From: an uncultured Succiniclasticum sp.
GTDB taxonomy: Bacteria > Bacillota > Negativicutes > Acidaminococcales > Acidaminococcaceae
Assembly (NCBI GenBank): GCA_905235335.1
Contig: CAJOKZ010000001.1
Location: forward strand, 1-49,463
Length of the DNA stretch: 49,463 bases
Reading direction: 5' to 3'
Below are positions 24,418 to 33,221 of this stretch, in pieces. The notes under the pieces are model-generated. The model saw nothing but the letters and a program-made list of their open reading frames with translations, was not told the DNA's origin and made no database searches. Numbering within the stretch: the first letter of the stretch is position 1; the number at the start of each line of letters is the position of its first letter. A program made the translations under genes and the position numbers.

Positions 24418-26142
24418 ATGTTAGTCAGCAAATTATATGCACCCACCTTGCGCGAAGTACCCGCAGAAGCAGAGATCCCCAGCCATAAACTGATGCTGCG
24501 GGCAGGCTATATGCGTAAATCAGCCACCGGAATGTACACCTACCTGCCGCTGGCGCAGCGGGTCCTTCAGAAAATAGAGACGATCATCCGTGAAGAACTG
24601 AACGCCATCAATTCCCAGGAGATACTCATGCCAATCGTCCAGCCTGCCGAAATCTGGCAGCAAAGCGGCCGCTGGGATGTATACGGGGCCGAGATGTGGC
24701 GGCTGAAAGACCGGCACGGACATGATTACTGCCTGGGGCCGACCCATGAAGAAATGATCACCACGCTGGCACATATGGATGTGAACTCCTACCGGCAGCT
24801 TCCTCTTTCCCTCTACCAGATCCAGGATAAATTCCGGGATGAACGGCGTCCCCGGTTCGGCCTTATGCGGAGCCGTGAATTCATCATGAAGGACGCCTAC
24901 ACTTTCGATAAAGATGAGGAAGGCCTGAACAAATCCTATCAGGATATGTATGATGCTTACAGCAATATCTTTACCCGTTGCGGACTTACTTTCCGGCCGG
25001 TAGAAGCTGACAGCGGAGCCATCGGGGGGAGCGGCTCCCATGAATTCATGGTCCTGGCGGATTCCGGGGAAGCCGAGATCAGCTACTGCACACAGTGCGA
25101 TTATGCGGCAGACACGGAAAAAGCGGAACTGAATCTTCTGAACGCCCCGGCCGAAGAATCCCTGCCGATAGAAAAAGTTTCCACCCCCGATTGCAAGACC
25201 ATCGCAGACGTATGTGCCTTCCTGCAGGCGCCTTTTGAAAAATCCATAAAAGCCGTGGCATACCAGAGCGAAAAAGGACTGATTCTTTGCTTTGTCCGCG
25301 GCGACCATGAAGTGAATGAAATCAAGGTGATCAATACATGCGGGGTCAACAGCCTGGAAATGGCTCCAGCCGAACTGCTGGCAGCCGCCGGCACCACCGG
25401 CGGGTACATGGGACCCTGTGGCATCGATCCGGATAAAGCGATCGTCGTCTGCGACCAGAGCGTGATGGAGATGCATAACTTCTGCTGCGGGGCAAACGAG
25501 GAAGGTTATCATTTCATCAACGTCAATCCCGGACGGGACTTTACCCCCGCCTATGTCGCAGATATCCGCCTGATGCAGGAAGGGGATCCCTGCCCCCATT
25601 GCGGCGGAAAAATCGCAAAAGCACGCGGCATCGAGGTAGGGCAGGTATTTAAACTGTTTACGAAATACAGCGAAAAGCTGAACGCCACATATCTAGATGA
25701 AAACGGGAAAGCCCGGCCTATGTATATGGGATGTTACGGCATCGGCGTAGGCCGCACCATGGCGGCTGCAGTCGAGCAGAACAACGACAAGGACGGGATC
25801 ATTTGGCCTGTTGAGATCGCTCCGTATCACGTCATTGTCGTGCCGATCAACATTAAGGATGAAACCGTAAAAGAAAAAGCCTTCTCCGTTTATAACACAC
25901 TGAAAAAAGCGGGAATCGAAGTCATCCTGGATGACCGGGACGAACGTCCCGGTGTCAAGTTTAAGGACGCAGACCTGATAGGGTATCCCATCCGCGTAGT
26001 TATCGGAAAAAAGGCGCTGGATAATGGGGAAATTGAAGTTAAGATACGGAAAACAGCTGTTATGAAAATGCTGCCGGCTGATGACTATGTATCTTCTATC
26101 GAGAAAATCATAGAGGATTTAAAAAGCAGTGAACAGCATTGA
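24418..26142 (+). CDS. proS: Prolyl-tRNA synthetase (bacterial type, with INS editing domain)
   Basis: A 574-aa class II aminoacyl-tRNA synthetase charging tRNA-Pro. The N-terminus has KLMLRAGYMRKSATGMYTYLPL. Motif 2 is in DERRPRFGLMRSREFIMKDAY. The INS domain (about residues 225-385), related to YbaK, deacylates Ala-tRNA(Pro). Motif 3 is GCYGIGVGRTMAAAVEQ, and the anticodon-binding domain follows from about 470. The ATG at 24418 has CAAGGAAG upstream. It is preceded by the leader repeat rather than a T-box; the leader is too short for a T-box. Confidence 0.97.
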   Translation: MLVSKLYAPTLREVPAEAEIPSHKLMLRAGYMRKSATGMYTYLPLAQRVLQKIETIIREELNAINSQEILMPIVQPAEIWQQSGRWDVYGAEMWRLKDRHGHDYCLGPTHEEMITTLAHMDVNSYRQLPLSLYQIQDKFRDERRPRFGLMRSREFIMKDAYTFDKDEEGLNKSYQDMYDAYSNIFTRCGLTFRPVEADSGAIGGSGSHEFMVLADSGEAEISYCTQCDYAADTEKAELNLLNAPAEESLPIEKVSTPDCKTIADVCAFLQAPFEKSIKAVAYQSEKGLILCFVRGDHEVNEIKVINTCGVNSLEMAPAELLAAAGTTGGYMGPCGIDPDKAIVVCDQSVMEMHNFCCGANEEGYHFINVNPGRDFTPAYVADIRLMQEGDPCPHCGGKIAKARGIEVGQVFKLFTKYSEKLNATYLDENGKARPMYMGCYGIGVGRTMAAAVEQNNDKDGIIWPVEIAPYHVIVVPINIKDETVKEKAFSVYNTLKKAGIEVILDDRDERPGVKFKDADLIGYPIRVVIGKKALDNGEIEVKIRKTAVMKMLPADDYVSSIEKIIEDLKSSEQH

Positions 26143-26165
26143 GCAGTTCGTGAAACGAGGTGAAG

Positions 26166-26891
26166 ATGTTGGAAGAATGGTTCACTAATTACCTAAACCC
26201 CATTGAGTACCGAATCCTGATACGGCTGTTATTATCGGTCATATTGGGCTCTGTTGTCGGTTTTGAACGCGGAACCAGCGGCAACCGCCCTGCTGGATTT
26301 CGTACCCATATCCTGGTCTGTACCGGGTCTGCCTTGGTGATGATCGTTTCTTTGTACGGGTTTGACGGGTATGACGAGATACCTTTCGAATACCTGAAGG
26401 GACGTGATCCGGCCCGCATTGCCGCACAGGTCGTCTGCGGTATCGGATTCCTGGGCGCAGGAACGATTTTACATGAAGGTGCCAACATCCGCGGTCTTAC
26501 GACGGCTGCCAGTTTATGGATGATGTCCGCTATCGGCCTTGCAACTGGTGCAGGCCTGTATTTTACCAGTGTTGCGGCAACTATTATTACATTCATCACA
26601 CTAAGCGCCTTTCATTCAATTGAAAAACATTACGCAGCAAACAGCAATAAAACTGACAATAAATATTTTCGCATTGAAACCTCTGATGCTCCGGGTATTA
26701 TTACCCAGATCACCTCTTTCCTTTCGTCCAAAGGGATTAAAGTAAAAACGATAAACGTATCAAACAAGATGACAAAAAACAAGTTGGTCATTGAACTCTA
26801 CCTAAAAACCGTAAATGAATCGGACATGGGGCTGCTGGTGGATGGGTTACAGCATATCGAAGGCGTCAAGTCCATCGAAACCATTGGTTGA
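26166..26891 (+). CDS. MgtC/SapB-family membrane protein with C-terminal ACT-like domain
   Basis: A 241-aa protein. Four to five hydrophobic helices lie within the first 145 residues with MgtC signatures: GFERGTSGNRPAGFRTHILVCTGSALVM, the CGIGFLGAGTIL helix and GLTTAASLWMMSAIG. The C-terminal 80 residues form an ACT-like soluble domain (RIETSDAPGIITQITSFL). MgtC proteins help growth in low magnesium and modulate ATP synthase or membrane potential in some bacteria; they are not proven transporters. I choose ATG 26166 (GAGG five bases upstream) over GTG 26160, which overlaps that site. A terminator follows. Confidence 0.88.
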   Translation: MLEEWFTNYLNPIEYRILIRLLLSVILGSVVGFERGTSGNRPAGFRTHILVCTGSALVMIVSLYGFDGYDEIPFEYLKGRDPARIAAQVVCGIGFLGAGTILHEGANIRGLTTAASLWMMSAIGLATGAGLYFTSVAATIITFITLSAFHSIEKHYAANSNKTDNKYFRIETSDAPGIITQITSFLSSKGIKVKTINVSNKMTKNKLVIELYLKTVNESDMGLLVDGLQHIEGVKSIETIG

Positions 26892-26911
26892 AATACATTG
26901 AATTTCAGGAA

Positions 26912-26942
26912 GGGGGCTGTGCATAACAGCCCCTTTATTTTA
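26912..26942 (+). terminator. Terminator between the mgtC-like gene and polC
   Basis: GGGGCTGT at 26913-26920 pairs with ACAGCCCC at 26926-26933 around GCATA, followed by TTTATTTT. Confidence 0.85.
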
Positions 26943-26986
26943 AGGCCGGACCAGACATCCGGAATCCTGTCAAATGAGGAACATCT

Positions 26987-29900
26987 ATGAATCTGTCTTA
27001 TTACCTGGAACCAGACCATAATAAAATGCAGGCTTTTTTTCGTACTGTCCCTGTCTCCGACAGTGAAGTACGGGAACTGGAGCAGATCCGGATCCGGGAG
27101 ATCCGCGTCTGCGAGGAGGAATCGGCCTGGGAACTGTCATATCTGTCTCTGGCGCCTGCAGCTCCCGCACTGCTTGGTAAACTCACTGAACGAATCCGTT
27201 CTGAATTCCATCTGAAAAAAGTGGAATGGAAATGGGAGCCGGAAAACACACAGGGAACGGAATTTTTCTCTATTCCGCAAACTATGCCATCCGATGCCCC
27301 CGTACCAGAATCAGCCGGCCCCGCTGTGGGAGCAGACACCGTTCCTGCAGCGCCGGAAAATGTACCTTATGTTTTAGAGGCAGAAACATATTTTCCTGAT
27401 ACCGCTACGGATGAAACGCCTCTTCCGGAGGAACCGGAAGAGGAAAGCAACGGGGATTCTGACATAACAGAAGATGAAAGTTACCGGCAGGCATATAATG
27501 CCCTGTATGGGAAAAAATTTGCAGACGGATGCCTGTTCGGAAAACCGTTTAAAGCGGGCAGGATCATCCCGTTGAACGAATTGACGGAAGCCAGTCATCA
27601 TATCATAATACAGGGCCGTGTAGCCCTGCAGCGCGACAAGGATGACAAACTCGTCGCCTTTACCGACAGGGAGGTCCGCGGGCGTAACGCCACAAGACTG
27701 CTTGTAATGTTCAATGTAGTAGATGCGGACGGCGGAATTTATGTCAAGCTTTTCTTTGACGACCCGGCGGAAGGCAGGGAATTTGAAACGCAACTGAAGC
27801 CAGGTGTGGTCCTGCAGATCCTTGGACATGCGGAACCCGACCAATATAACCACGATGCCATGACCATGACGCCGACGGCCATTCAGAAGGTTCAGACAAA
27901 ACAGCGGGAGGACAATGCGCCGGTAAAACGTGTGGAACTGCATTGCCACACTAAAATGAGCAAACTGGACGCGATCACTTCCATAAAGGATCTCATAAAG
28001 ACGGCGGTACGTTTCGGGCATAAAGCGCTGGCCATTACGGATCACGGGGTGATACAGGCTTTTCCGTTCTGTGCAGATGAAGTTGAAGAATCAGGCAGTG
28101 ACCTGAAGCTCATTTATGGCTGCGAAGGGTATCTTACCAGTAATGAAAACGGTGATATCCTGAAGGAAGGCCGTCCGCATCCAGACAAGATCCGGTCAAA
28201 TCATATCATCATCCTTGCTAAAAATGACATCGGTCTCCGAAATCTTTATCAGCTGGTGACCCTGTCACACCTGAACTACCTGAACGGTACCGGTGTCCGG
28301 GCCCGTCCACTGATTCCCCGCAGCCTGCTGGAAGAGATGCGGGAGGGGCTTTTGTTAGGCAGCGCCTGCGAAATAGGGGAACTGTATCAGGCTGTCGAAC
28401 AGGGAAAAACCGAGGAAGAACTGCTGAAAATCGCCGATTTTTATGATTATCTGGAGATCCAGCCACTGGGCAACAACGCTTTTTTGGAAAGGGAAGGGCG
28501 TTTCACCCACGCACAGCTAATCGAAAACAACAAGCTGATTTACAAGCTGGCAAAAAAACTGGGAAAGCCCTGCGTCGCGACCTGCGATGCTCATTTCCTG
28601 AACCCGGAGGATGCCAAAATCCGCGCCATCCTGCAATACAGCCAGGGATATAACGATGCGGATATGCAGGCCCCGTTGTATTTTCGCACCACGGAAGAGA
28701 TGCTGGCTGAGTTTTCATACTTTGATGAAGACACGGCATATGAAATCTGCGTGACCAATCCGAACCGGATCGCGGACCAAATCAGCCGCATCAAGCCGGT
28801 ACCGGACAGGGATCAGTTATATTCGCCCGTTCTGCCGGGTGCAGAAGATGAGATCCGCAATTTAAGTTATGAAAAAGCTCACCGGTTTTACGGGGATATA
28901 CTGCCAAAAATCGTAGAGGACCGTCTGACGATGGAACTGGATGCCATCATCAACAACGGCTATGCAGTTTTGTACGACATCGCCCACAAACTGGTCAAAC
29001 ATTCCATGGACGAAGGATACCTGGTAGGTTCCCGCGGTTCCGTAGGCTCCAGCTTTGTGGCCTGTATGACGGATATTACCGAGGTCAACCCGCTGGTTCC
29101 CCATTACCGCTGTCCCCGGTGCAGGCATACGGAATTTTTTGAGAACAACGAGTATGCCAGCGGTTTTGATATGCCCCCGAAAAAATGCCCGGAATGCGGC
29201 ACGGATATGATGCGCGACGGTCATAACATCCCCTTTGCCGTCTTCATGGGATTCCACGGTGACAAAGTACCGGATATCGACCTGAATTTTTCTGATGAAT
29301 ACCAGCACCGGGCCCATAAATACACGGAAGAATTATTCGGGCGCGACAACGTCTGCCGCGCCGGCACCATCGCCACGGTAGCACCGAAAACAGCCTGGTC
29401 CTACGCTAAAAAATATTTTGAGGAACATAACATCCCGGCCCATCCGGCTTATGTGGAAAGCTTTATTGCCGGGCTGAACGGCGTGAAACGCACGACCGGC
29501 CAACATCCCGCCGGCATCATGGTTATCCCAAGAGATATGGATATCCATTACATCACACCGATGAGCCATCCTGCCGACGACAAAGGATCCGGCATCATAA
29601 CGACCCACTATGATTATCACTCCATCAACGACCGGCTGGTCAAGCTTGATATTCTGGGACATGTTGACCCCACCATGATCAAACGTCTGGAGGAATTCAC
29701 CGGCATCCGGGCTACCGAAATCCCTGTGGGGGATCCGGATACCATGGCCATATTTTCCTCCACCGATGTACTGGGCGTCACGCCGGAGCAGATCGGCACC
29801 AGTGTGGGGACCCTGGGAATCCCTGAGTGCGGAACACGCTTCACCCTGGACATGATCAGCCAGCTGAAGCCGAAGCTTTTCAGCGATATTGTCCGGGTTT

Positions 29901-30781
29901 CCGGTTATTCCCATGGCACCAATGTATGGATCGGCAACGCGAAAGACCTGATAGATTCGGGACATCCGGTGGAAGAAACGATCTCCACCCGTGACGATGT
30001 GATGACGTCCCTGATTGCAAAGGGAGTCGATCCGGCGATCGCCTTTAAGACCATGGAGTATGTCCGGAAAGGTAAAGCGGCGAAAAAGGGCTTGGAGCCT
30101 GCCATGCGGGAAGCCATGGAAAAGGCCCGCATACCGGAATGGTATATGAAATCCTGTGAAACGGTGCAGTACCTGTTCCCTAAAGCCCATGCGGTCGCCT
30201 ATGTGCTGAACGCGTATCGGATCGCCTATTGCAAGGTCCATTATCCCCAGGCCTATTATGCGGCATATTTTTCACAGCGGGCCGACGTCGATGCAGCCAT
30301 TATCGCCAAAGGGGGAGAATATATCCGCCAGTTCATCAGGAATATTGACCTTCAGGGGCGGGAAGCGAAAGCCGTTGATAAAGATACCGTGATCTACCTG
30401 CAGCTCGTCCTCGAAATGCTGGGCAGGGGTTTTATCTTTTATCCCATCGACCTGTACAAGTCCCATGCAGTACAGTTCCGTCCGGAAGGAAAAAATGGGG
30501 TCCGCATCCCCCTGTGCAGCCTGCCGGGAGTCGGAAAAGGCGTTGCCCGGACACTTTCCCTGACCGTAAAAGCCAATCCCAGGGAATTTATTTCCCAGGA
30601 GGATCTGCTGTCCTGCTGCAGAATGACGGAGCAGGCGGTTGCGGATAAAGCGTCACGGGGCGCGGAACTGCTGCCGGAAGAAGAGGGATTGGGCCACGTG
30701 GGACAGACTGCGCTGGACGCCCTTGCGGCATATGGGGCCCTCGGTGACCTGCCGGCCAGTAACCAGATGGAACTGTTCTGA
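26987..30781 (+). CDS. polC: DNA polymerase III alpha subunit, PolC type, without visible exonuclease domain
   Basis: A 1264-aa replicative polymerase. Order of parts: N-terminal domain (1 to about 80), acidic Pro-rich linker (about 90-165), OB fold (about 185-300), PHP domain from about 315 (HCHTKMS at 319, ITDHGV, YGCEG, CDAHF), a Cys4 zinc element (about 708-735, CPRC and CPECG), and the catalytic core with Asp763 and Asp765 in PDIDLNFSDEYQ and a third Asp in VKLDILGHVDP. Typical PolC is about 1430 aa because a DEDDh exonuclease interrupts the PHP domain after the YG-x-E strand. Here only about 25 residues separate YGCEGYLT from NHIIILAKN, and no FD-x-ETTG motif exists. The PHP metal ligands look intact. 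Confidence 0.95.
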   Translation: MNLSYYLEPDHNKMQAFFRTVPVSDSEVRELEQIRIREIRVCEEESAWELSYLSLAPAAPALLGKLTERIRSEFHLKKVEWKWEPENTQGTEFFSIPQTMPSDAPVPESAGPAVGADTVPAAPENVPYVLEAETYFPDTATDETPLPEEPEEESNGDSDITEDESYRQAYNALYGKKFADGCLFGKPFKAGRIIPLNELTEASHHIIIQGRVALQRDKDDKLVAFTDREVRGRNATRLLVMFNVVDADGGIYVKLFFDDPAEGREFETQLKPGVVLQILGHAEPDQYNHDAMTMTPTAIQKVQTKQREDNAPVKRVELHCHTKMSKLDAITSIKDLIKTAVRFGHKALAITDHGVIQAFPFCADEVEESGSDLKLIYGCEGYLTSNENGDILKEGRPHPDKIRSNHIIILAKNDIGLRNLYQLVTLSHLNYLNGTGVRARPLIPRSLLEEMREGLLLGSACEIGELYQAVEQGKTEEELLKIADFYDYLEIQPLGNNAFLEREGRFTHAQLIENNKLIYKLAKKLGKPCVATCDAHFLNPEDAKIRAILQYSQGYNDADMQAPLYFRTTEEMLAEFSYFDEDTAYEICVTNPNRIADQISRIKPVPDRDQLYSPVLPGAEDEIRNLSYEKAHRFYGDILPKIVEDRLTMELDAIINNGYAVLYDIAHKLVKHSMDEGYLVGSRGSVGSSFVACMTDITEVNPLVPHYRCPRCRHTEFFENNEYASGFDMPPKKCPECGTDMMRDGHNIPFAVFMGFHGDKVPDIDLNFSDEYQHRAHKYTEELFGRDNVCRAGTIATVAPKTAWSYAKKYFEEHNIPAHPAYVESFIAGLNGVKRTTGQHPAGIMVIPRDMDIHYITPMSHPADDKGSGIITTHYDYHSINDRLVKLDILGHVDPTMIKRLEEFTGIRATEIPVGDPDTMAIFSSTDVLGVTPEQIGTSVGTLGIPECGTRFTLDMISQLKPKLFSDIVRVSGYSHGTNVWIGNAKDLIDSGHPVEETISTRDDVMTSLIAKGVDPAIAFKTMEYVRKGKAAKKGLEPAMREAMEKARIPEWYMKSCETVQYLFPKAHAVAYVLNAYRIAYCKVHYPQAYYAAYFSQRADVDAAIIAKGGEYIRQFIRNIDLQGREAKAVDKDTVIYLQLVLEMLGRGFIFYPIDLYKSHAVQFRPEGKNGVRIPLCSLPGVGKGVARTLSLTVKANPREFISQEDLLSCCRMTEQAVADKASRGAELLPEEEGLGHVGQTALDALAAYGALGDLPASNQMELF

Positions 30782-30949
30782 TGTGCGGGGTTCGTTACAA
30801 AGGCGTAAAGCAACCTTTTCTTTCAGCTCAAATACCTGATCCGTGTAATTCAGACTGCAAATTGTCGGAAAATCCCAACGTTTTTCCTGAAATTTTGTAA
30901 TATTTTTGACAAAATCCGTCAAAAAAGCCTTTTCAAATATTTTTATTAA

Positions 30950-30958
30950 TGATATAAT
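30950..30958 (+). promoter_or_regulatory. Extended -10 promoter of the rimP-nusA-infB operon
   Basis: TGATATAAT at 30950-30958 is an extended -10 element; the -35 is poor. An 8-bp inverted repeat TTTTTGAC/GTCAAAAA (30903-30910, 30918-30925) lies just upstream. The rest of the 30782-30949 gap shows no gene. Confidence 0.65.
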
Positions 30959-30985
30959 ATGAAAAGAAAATTTATGAAGTACTTA

Positions 30986-31014
30986 GAAAGAGTGGGTGCA
31001 AAACCCGCTCTTTC
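30986..31014 (+). promoter_or_regulatory. Leader hairpin upstream of rimP
   Basis: A 12-bp stem with one G-U pair (30986-30997 with 31003-31014) and a GCAAA loop lies near the predicted transcript start. The T tract after it is short, so it may be an attenuator or a stabilising or regulatory 5' hairpin rather than a full terminator. Confidence 0.6.
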
Positions 31015-31074
31015 GTTATATTGGAATATTTTAAACGACATCGTGTCGGAACCATTTTAACAGGGAGTGAATAT

Positions 31075-31551
31075 ATGAAACGTGAAGAAATCGAGACCTT
31101 TATAACAGAACTGACAGCCCCGTTGCTGGAGGGCACAGGGATCTGCCTGGTAGATGTGGAATACGTACGGGAAAAAGATTGGTATCTCCGCATCTTCATC
31201 GACAAACCGGGAGGCATTGAAATCGACGACTGCCAGTTCGTCAGTGAAAAGCTGGCGGGACTGCTGGATGAAAAAGATCCTATAAAAGAAAAATATTATC
31301 TGGAAGTGTCTTCACCGGGAATTGACCGGCCTTTAAAAAAGGACAGCGATTTTGAAGCAAATTACGGAAAGAAAGTGGATATCCGTTTCTTTTCGCCCTG
31401 GGAGGGCACAAAAGAGCTGACCGGGACCCTTGTGTCCCATACCGGAAAAGAACTGACGGTAAAACGGATCAACAAGGGCAGGGAAGAAAAAGAACCGATT
31501 ACAATAGAGCGCGCCCTGATCGCAATGGTCAGACCGCATGTCGACTTTTAA
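31075..31551 (+). CDS. rimP: Ribosome maturation factor RimP
   Basis: A 158-aa factor for 30S subunit maturation. Typical segments are LLEGTGICLVDVEYVREKDWYLRIFIDKPGG near residue 20, then the CQFVSEKLAGLLDE helix, YYLEVSSPGIDRPLKK and the C-terminal SH3-like barrel. The open frame starts at 31021, but ATG 31075 with GGGAGTG upstream matches the family N-terminus. It heads the operon rimP-nusA-ylxR-ylxQ-infB-rbfA-nrnA-truB-ribF, as in most Bacillota. Confidence 0.96.
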   Translation: MKREEIETFITELTAPLLEGTGICLVDVEYVREKDWYLRIFIDKPGGIEIDDCQFVSEKLAGLLDEKDPIKEKYYLEVSSPGIDRPLKKDSDFEANYGKKVDIRFFSPWEGTKELTGTLVSHTGKELTVKRINKGREEKEPITIERALIAMVRPHVDF

Positions 31552-31566
31552 GGAGGAAAAGGAAAA

Positions 31567-32640
31567 GTGAATTCTGAGTTCGTTCAGGCAATTGAAGCAT
31601 TGGGAAAAGAAAAAGGAATCAATCCTGAAATTTTATTTGAGGCGGTAGAAGAAGCGGTAGTAAGCGCATACAAAAAAAATTACGACAGTTCCCAGACCGT
31701 CCGGGTCGAACTGGCAAAAGGATCCGGTGAATTCCACGTATTCGAACAGCGCAAGGTCGTGGACCAGGTCGTGCGGGAACACGATGAAATCTCCGTGGAA
31801 GAAGCACGAAAGCTGAATCCGGACTACATCGAAGGAGACATTGTGGAACTGGAAGTGTTCCCCAAAAATTTCAGCCGGGTCGCCGTGCAAAATGCCAAAC
31901 AGATCATTATGCAGCGCATCCGGGAAGCAGAACGGAACATGGTCTACGATAAATTTTCCGAACGGGAGGACGACATTGTAAACGGCAGTATCCAACGGGT
32001 TGAACGTGGGACCGTCTACGTGGACCTGGGTGCGACGGAAGGCCTTCTGATGTCCAACGAACAGGTGCCGGGAGAACGTTACATTCCCCACGACCGCATG
32101 AAATTTTATATCGTGGAAGTCAAAAAAACAGGAAAGGGACCGCAGATACTGCTGTCCCGCACACACCCGGGCCTTTTGAAACGTCTTTTTGAACTGGAGG
32201 TTCCCGAGATCCACGATGGTATCGTCGAACTGAAATCCATTGCCCGGGAAGCCGGCATGCGCTCCAAAATCGCCGTGTTCTCCAACGATGAGAAAGTGGA
32301 TCCGGTAGGCTCCTGTGTAGGACATAAAGGCATGCGGGTACAAAATATCGTCAATGAACTGCGCGGCGAAAAGATCGATATCATCAAATACAATCCGGAT
32401 CCGGCACAATATGTTGCCAACGCCTTGTCCCCCGCCCAGGTGGTGGACGCGGTGGCCAGCGAGTCTGAAAAGATCTGCCGTGTAGTTGTTCCAGATTACC
32501 AGCTGTCGCTGGCCATTGGTAAAGAAGGGCAGAACGCCCGCCTTGCCGCCAAACTGACAAACTGGAAGATAGACATAAAGCCGGAGTCTCAGGCCGAAAA
32601 TGAAGACCCGGTTCGGGAAGGGAGCGGTGAAGAGGCGTGA
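31567..32640 (+). CDS. nusA: Transcription termination/antitermination factor NusA
   Basis: A 357-aa RNA-polymerase-binding elongation factor. The N-terminal domain is about 1-125 (VEEAVVSAYKKNYD, DIVELEV). An S1 domain follows at about 135-200 (GSIQRVERGTVYVDLG), then KH1 (EAGMRSKIAV, GSCVGHKGMRVQNIV) and KH2 (LSLAIGKEGQNARLAAKLTNW). It is the short Gram-positive form without the C-terminal acidic repeats of enterics. It starts with GTG behind AGGAGG. The stop overlaps the ylxR start as GTGA. Confidence 0.97.
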   Translation: MNSEFVQAIEALGKEKGINPEILFEAVEEAVVSAYKKNYDSSQTVRVELAKGSGEFHVFEQRKVVDQVVREHDEISVEEARKLNPDYIEGDIVELEVFPKNFSRVAVQNAKQIIMQRIREAERNMVYDKFSEREDDIVNGSIQRVERGTVYVDLGATEGLLMSNEQVPGERYIPHDRMKFYIVEVKKTGKGPQILLSRTHPGLLKRLFELEVPEIHDGIVELKSIAREAGMRSKIAVFSNDEKVDPVGSCVGHKGMRVQNIVNELRGEKIDIIKYNPDPAQYVANALSPAQVVDAVASESEKICRVVVPDYQLSLAIGKEGQNARLAAKLTNWKIDIKPESQAENEDPVREGSGEEA

Positions 32641-32903
32641 AAGTAAAAAAAATTCCGCAGCGTAAATGCGTAGGCTGCGGAGAGATGAAGTCCAAAAAGG
32701 AACTGATCCGCATCGTACGTTCCCCGGAAGGGGACATATCCCTGGATCCGACCGGCAAAAAAGCGGGCCGCGGCGCCTATATCTGTCCTGACAAAGAATG
32801 TATTACCAAGGCATATAAAGGACACCGACTGGAAAAAGCCCTGGAAAAACAGGTCAATGACAGCGTATACAAAAAGCTTTTGGAGGAATTGGACCATGGC
32901 TGA
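32637..32903 (+). CDS. rnpM: YlxR family RNase P modulator RnpM
   Basis: An 88-aa protein of the YlxR/DUF448 family, recently named RnpM because it binds RNase P RNA in Bacillus subtilis. Recognisable features are PQRKCVGCGEMKSKKELIRIVRSPEG and the strongly conserved GRGAYIC, followed by a basic C-terminal helix. It starts with GTG overlapping the nusA stop by four bases and ends 8 nt into ylxQ. Confidence 0.92.
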   Translation: MKVKKIPQRKCVGCGEMKSKKELIRIVRSPEGDISLDPTGKKAGRGAYICPDKECITKAYKGHRLEKALEKQVNDSVYKKLLEELDHG

Positions 32904-33201
32904 AAAGGATGTGGCAGGCGTCCTTGGACTGGCTCAGAAAGCCGGTAAGCTTGCTTCCGGGGACCTGGTCGTAAAAGAAGCGCTGGCAGGCGGAAAGGCG
33001 AAACTTCTTATCATCGCCGAAGACGCTGCGCCAAAGACCGAGAAGGAATTGCGTTTTCTTGCGGAAAAAGCGGACGTACCGGTTACGCAGTATATGAAAC
33101 GCGCTGCCCTCGGTGACTGCATCGGAAAAGCGCCAAGGGCTGCAGCAGCCGTACTAGACAAAGGATTCGCCGGACTGATTTTGAAAAAGATGAATGTGTG
33201 A
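32896..33201 (+). CDS. ylxQ: YlxQ, L7Ae/L30e-family ribosomal-like protein
   Basis: A 101-aa RNA-binding protein of the L7Ae/L30e fold (kink-turn binder) encoded between nusA and infB in Bacillota. Typical stretches are LGLAQKAGKLASGDLVVKEAL, KLLIIAEDAAPKT and GDCIGKAPRAAAAVLDKGFA. ATG 32896 with GGAGGAA upstream is chosen over an open frame back to 32857. It overlaps ylxR by eight bases. Its precise RNA target is not known here. Confidence 0.92.
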   Translation: MAEKDVAGVLGLAQKAGKLASGDLVVKEALAGGKAKLLIIAEDAAPKTEKELRFLAEKADVPVTQYMKRAALGDCIGKAPRAAAAVLDKGFAGLILKKMNV

Positions 33202-33221
33202 TATATGCCTGGAGGTTTTGA

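Noticed and set aside
29333..30241. Minus-strand open frame of 302 codons opposite polC
   Set aside because: Antisense shadow of a well-supported gene; no domain or start signal.
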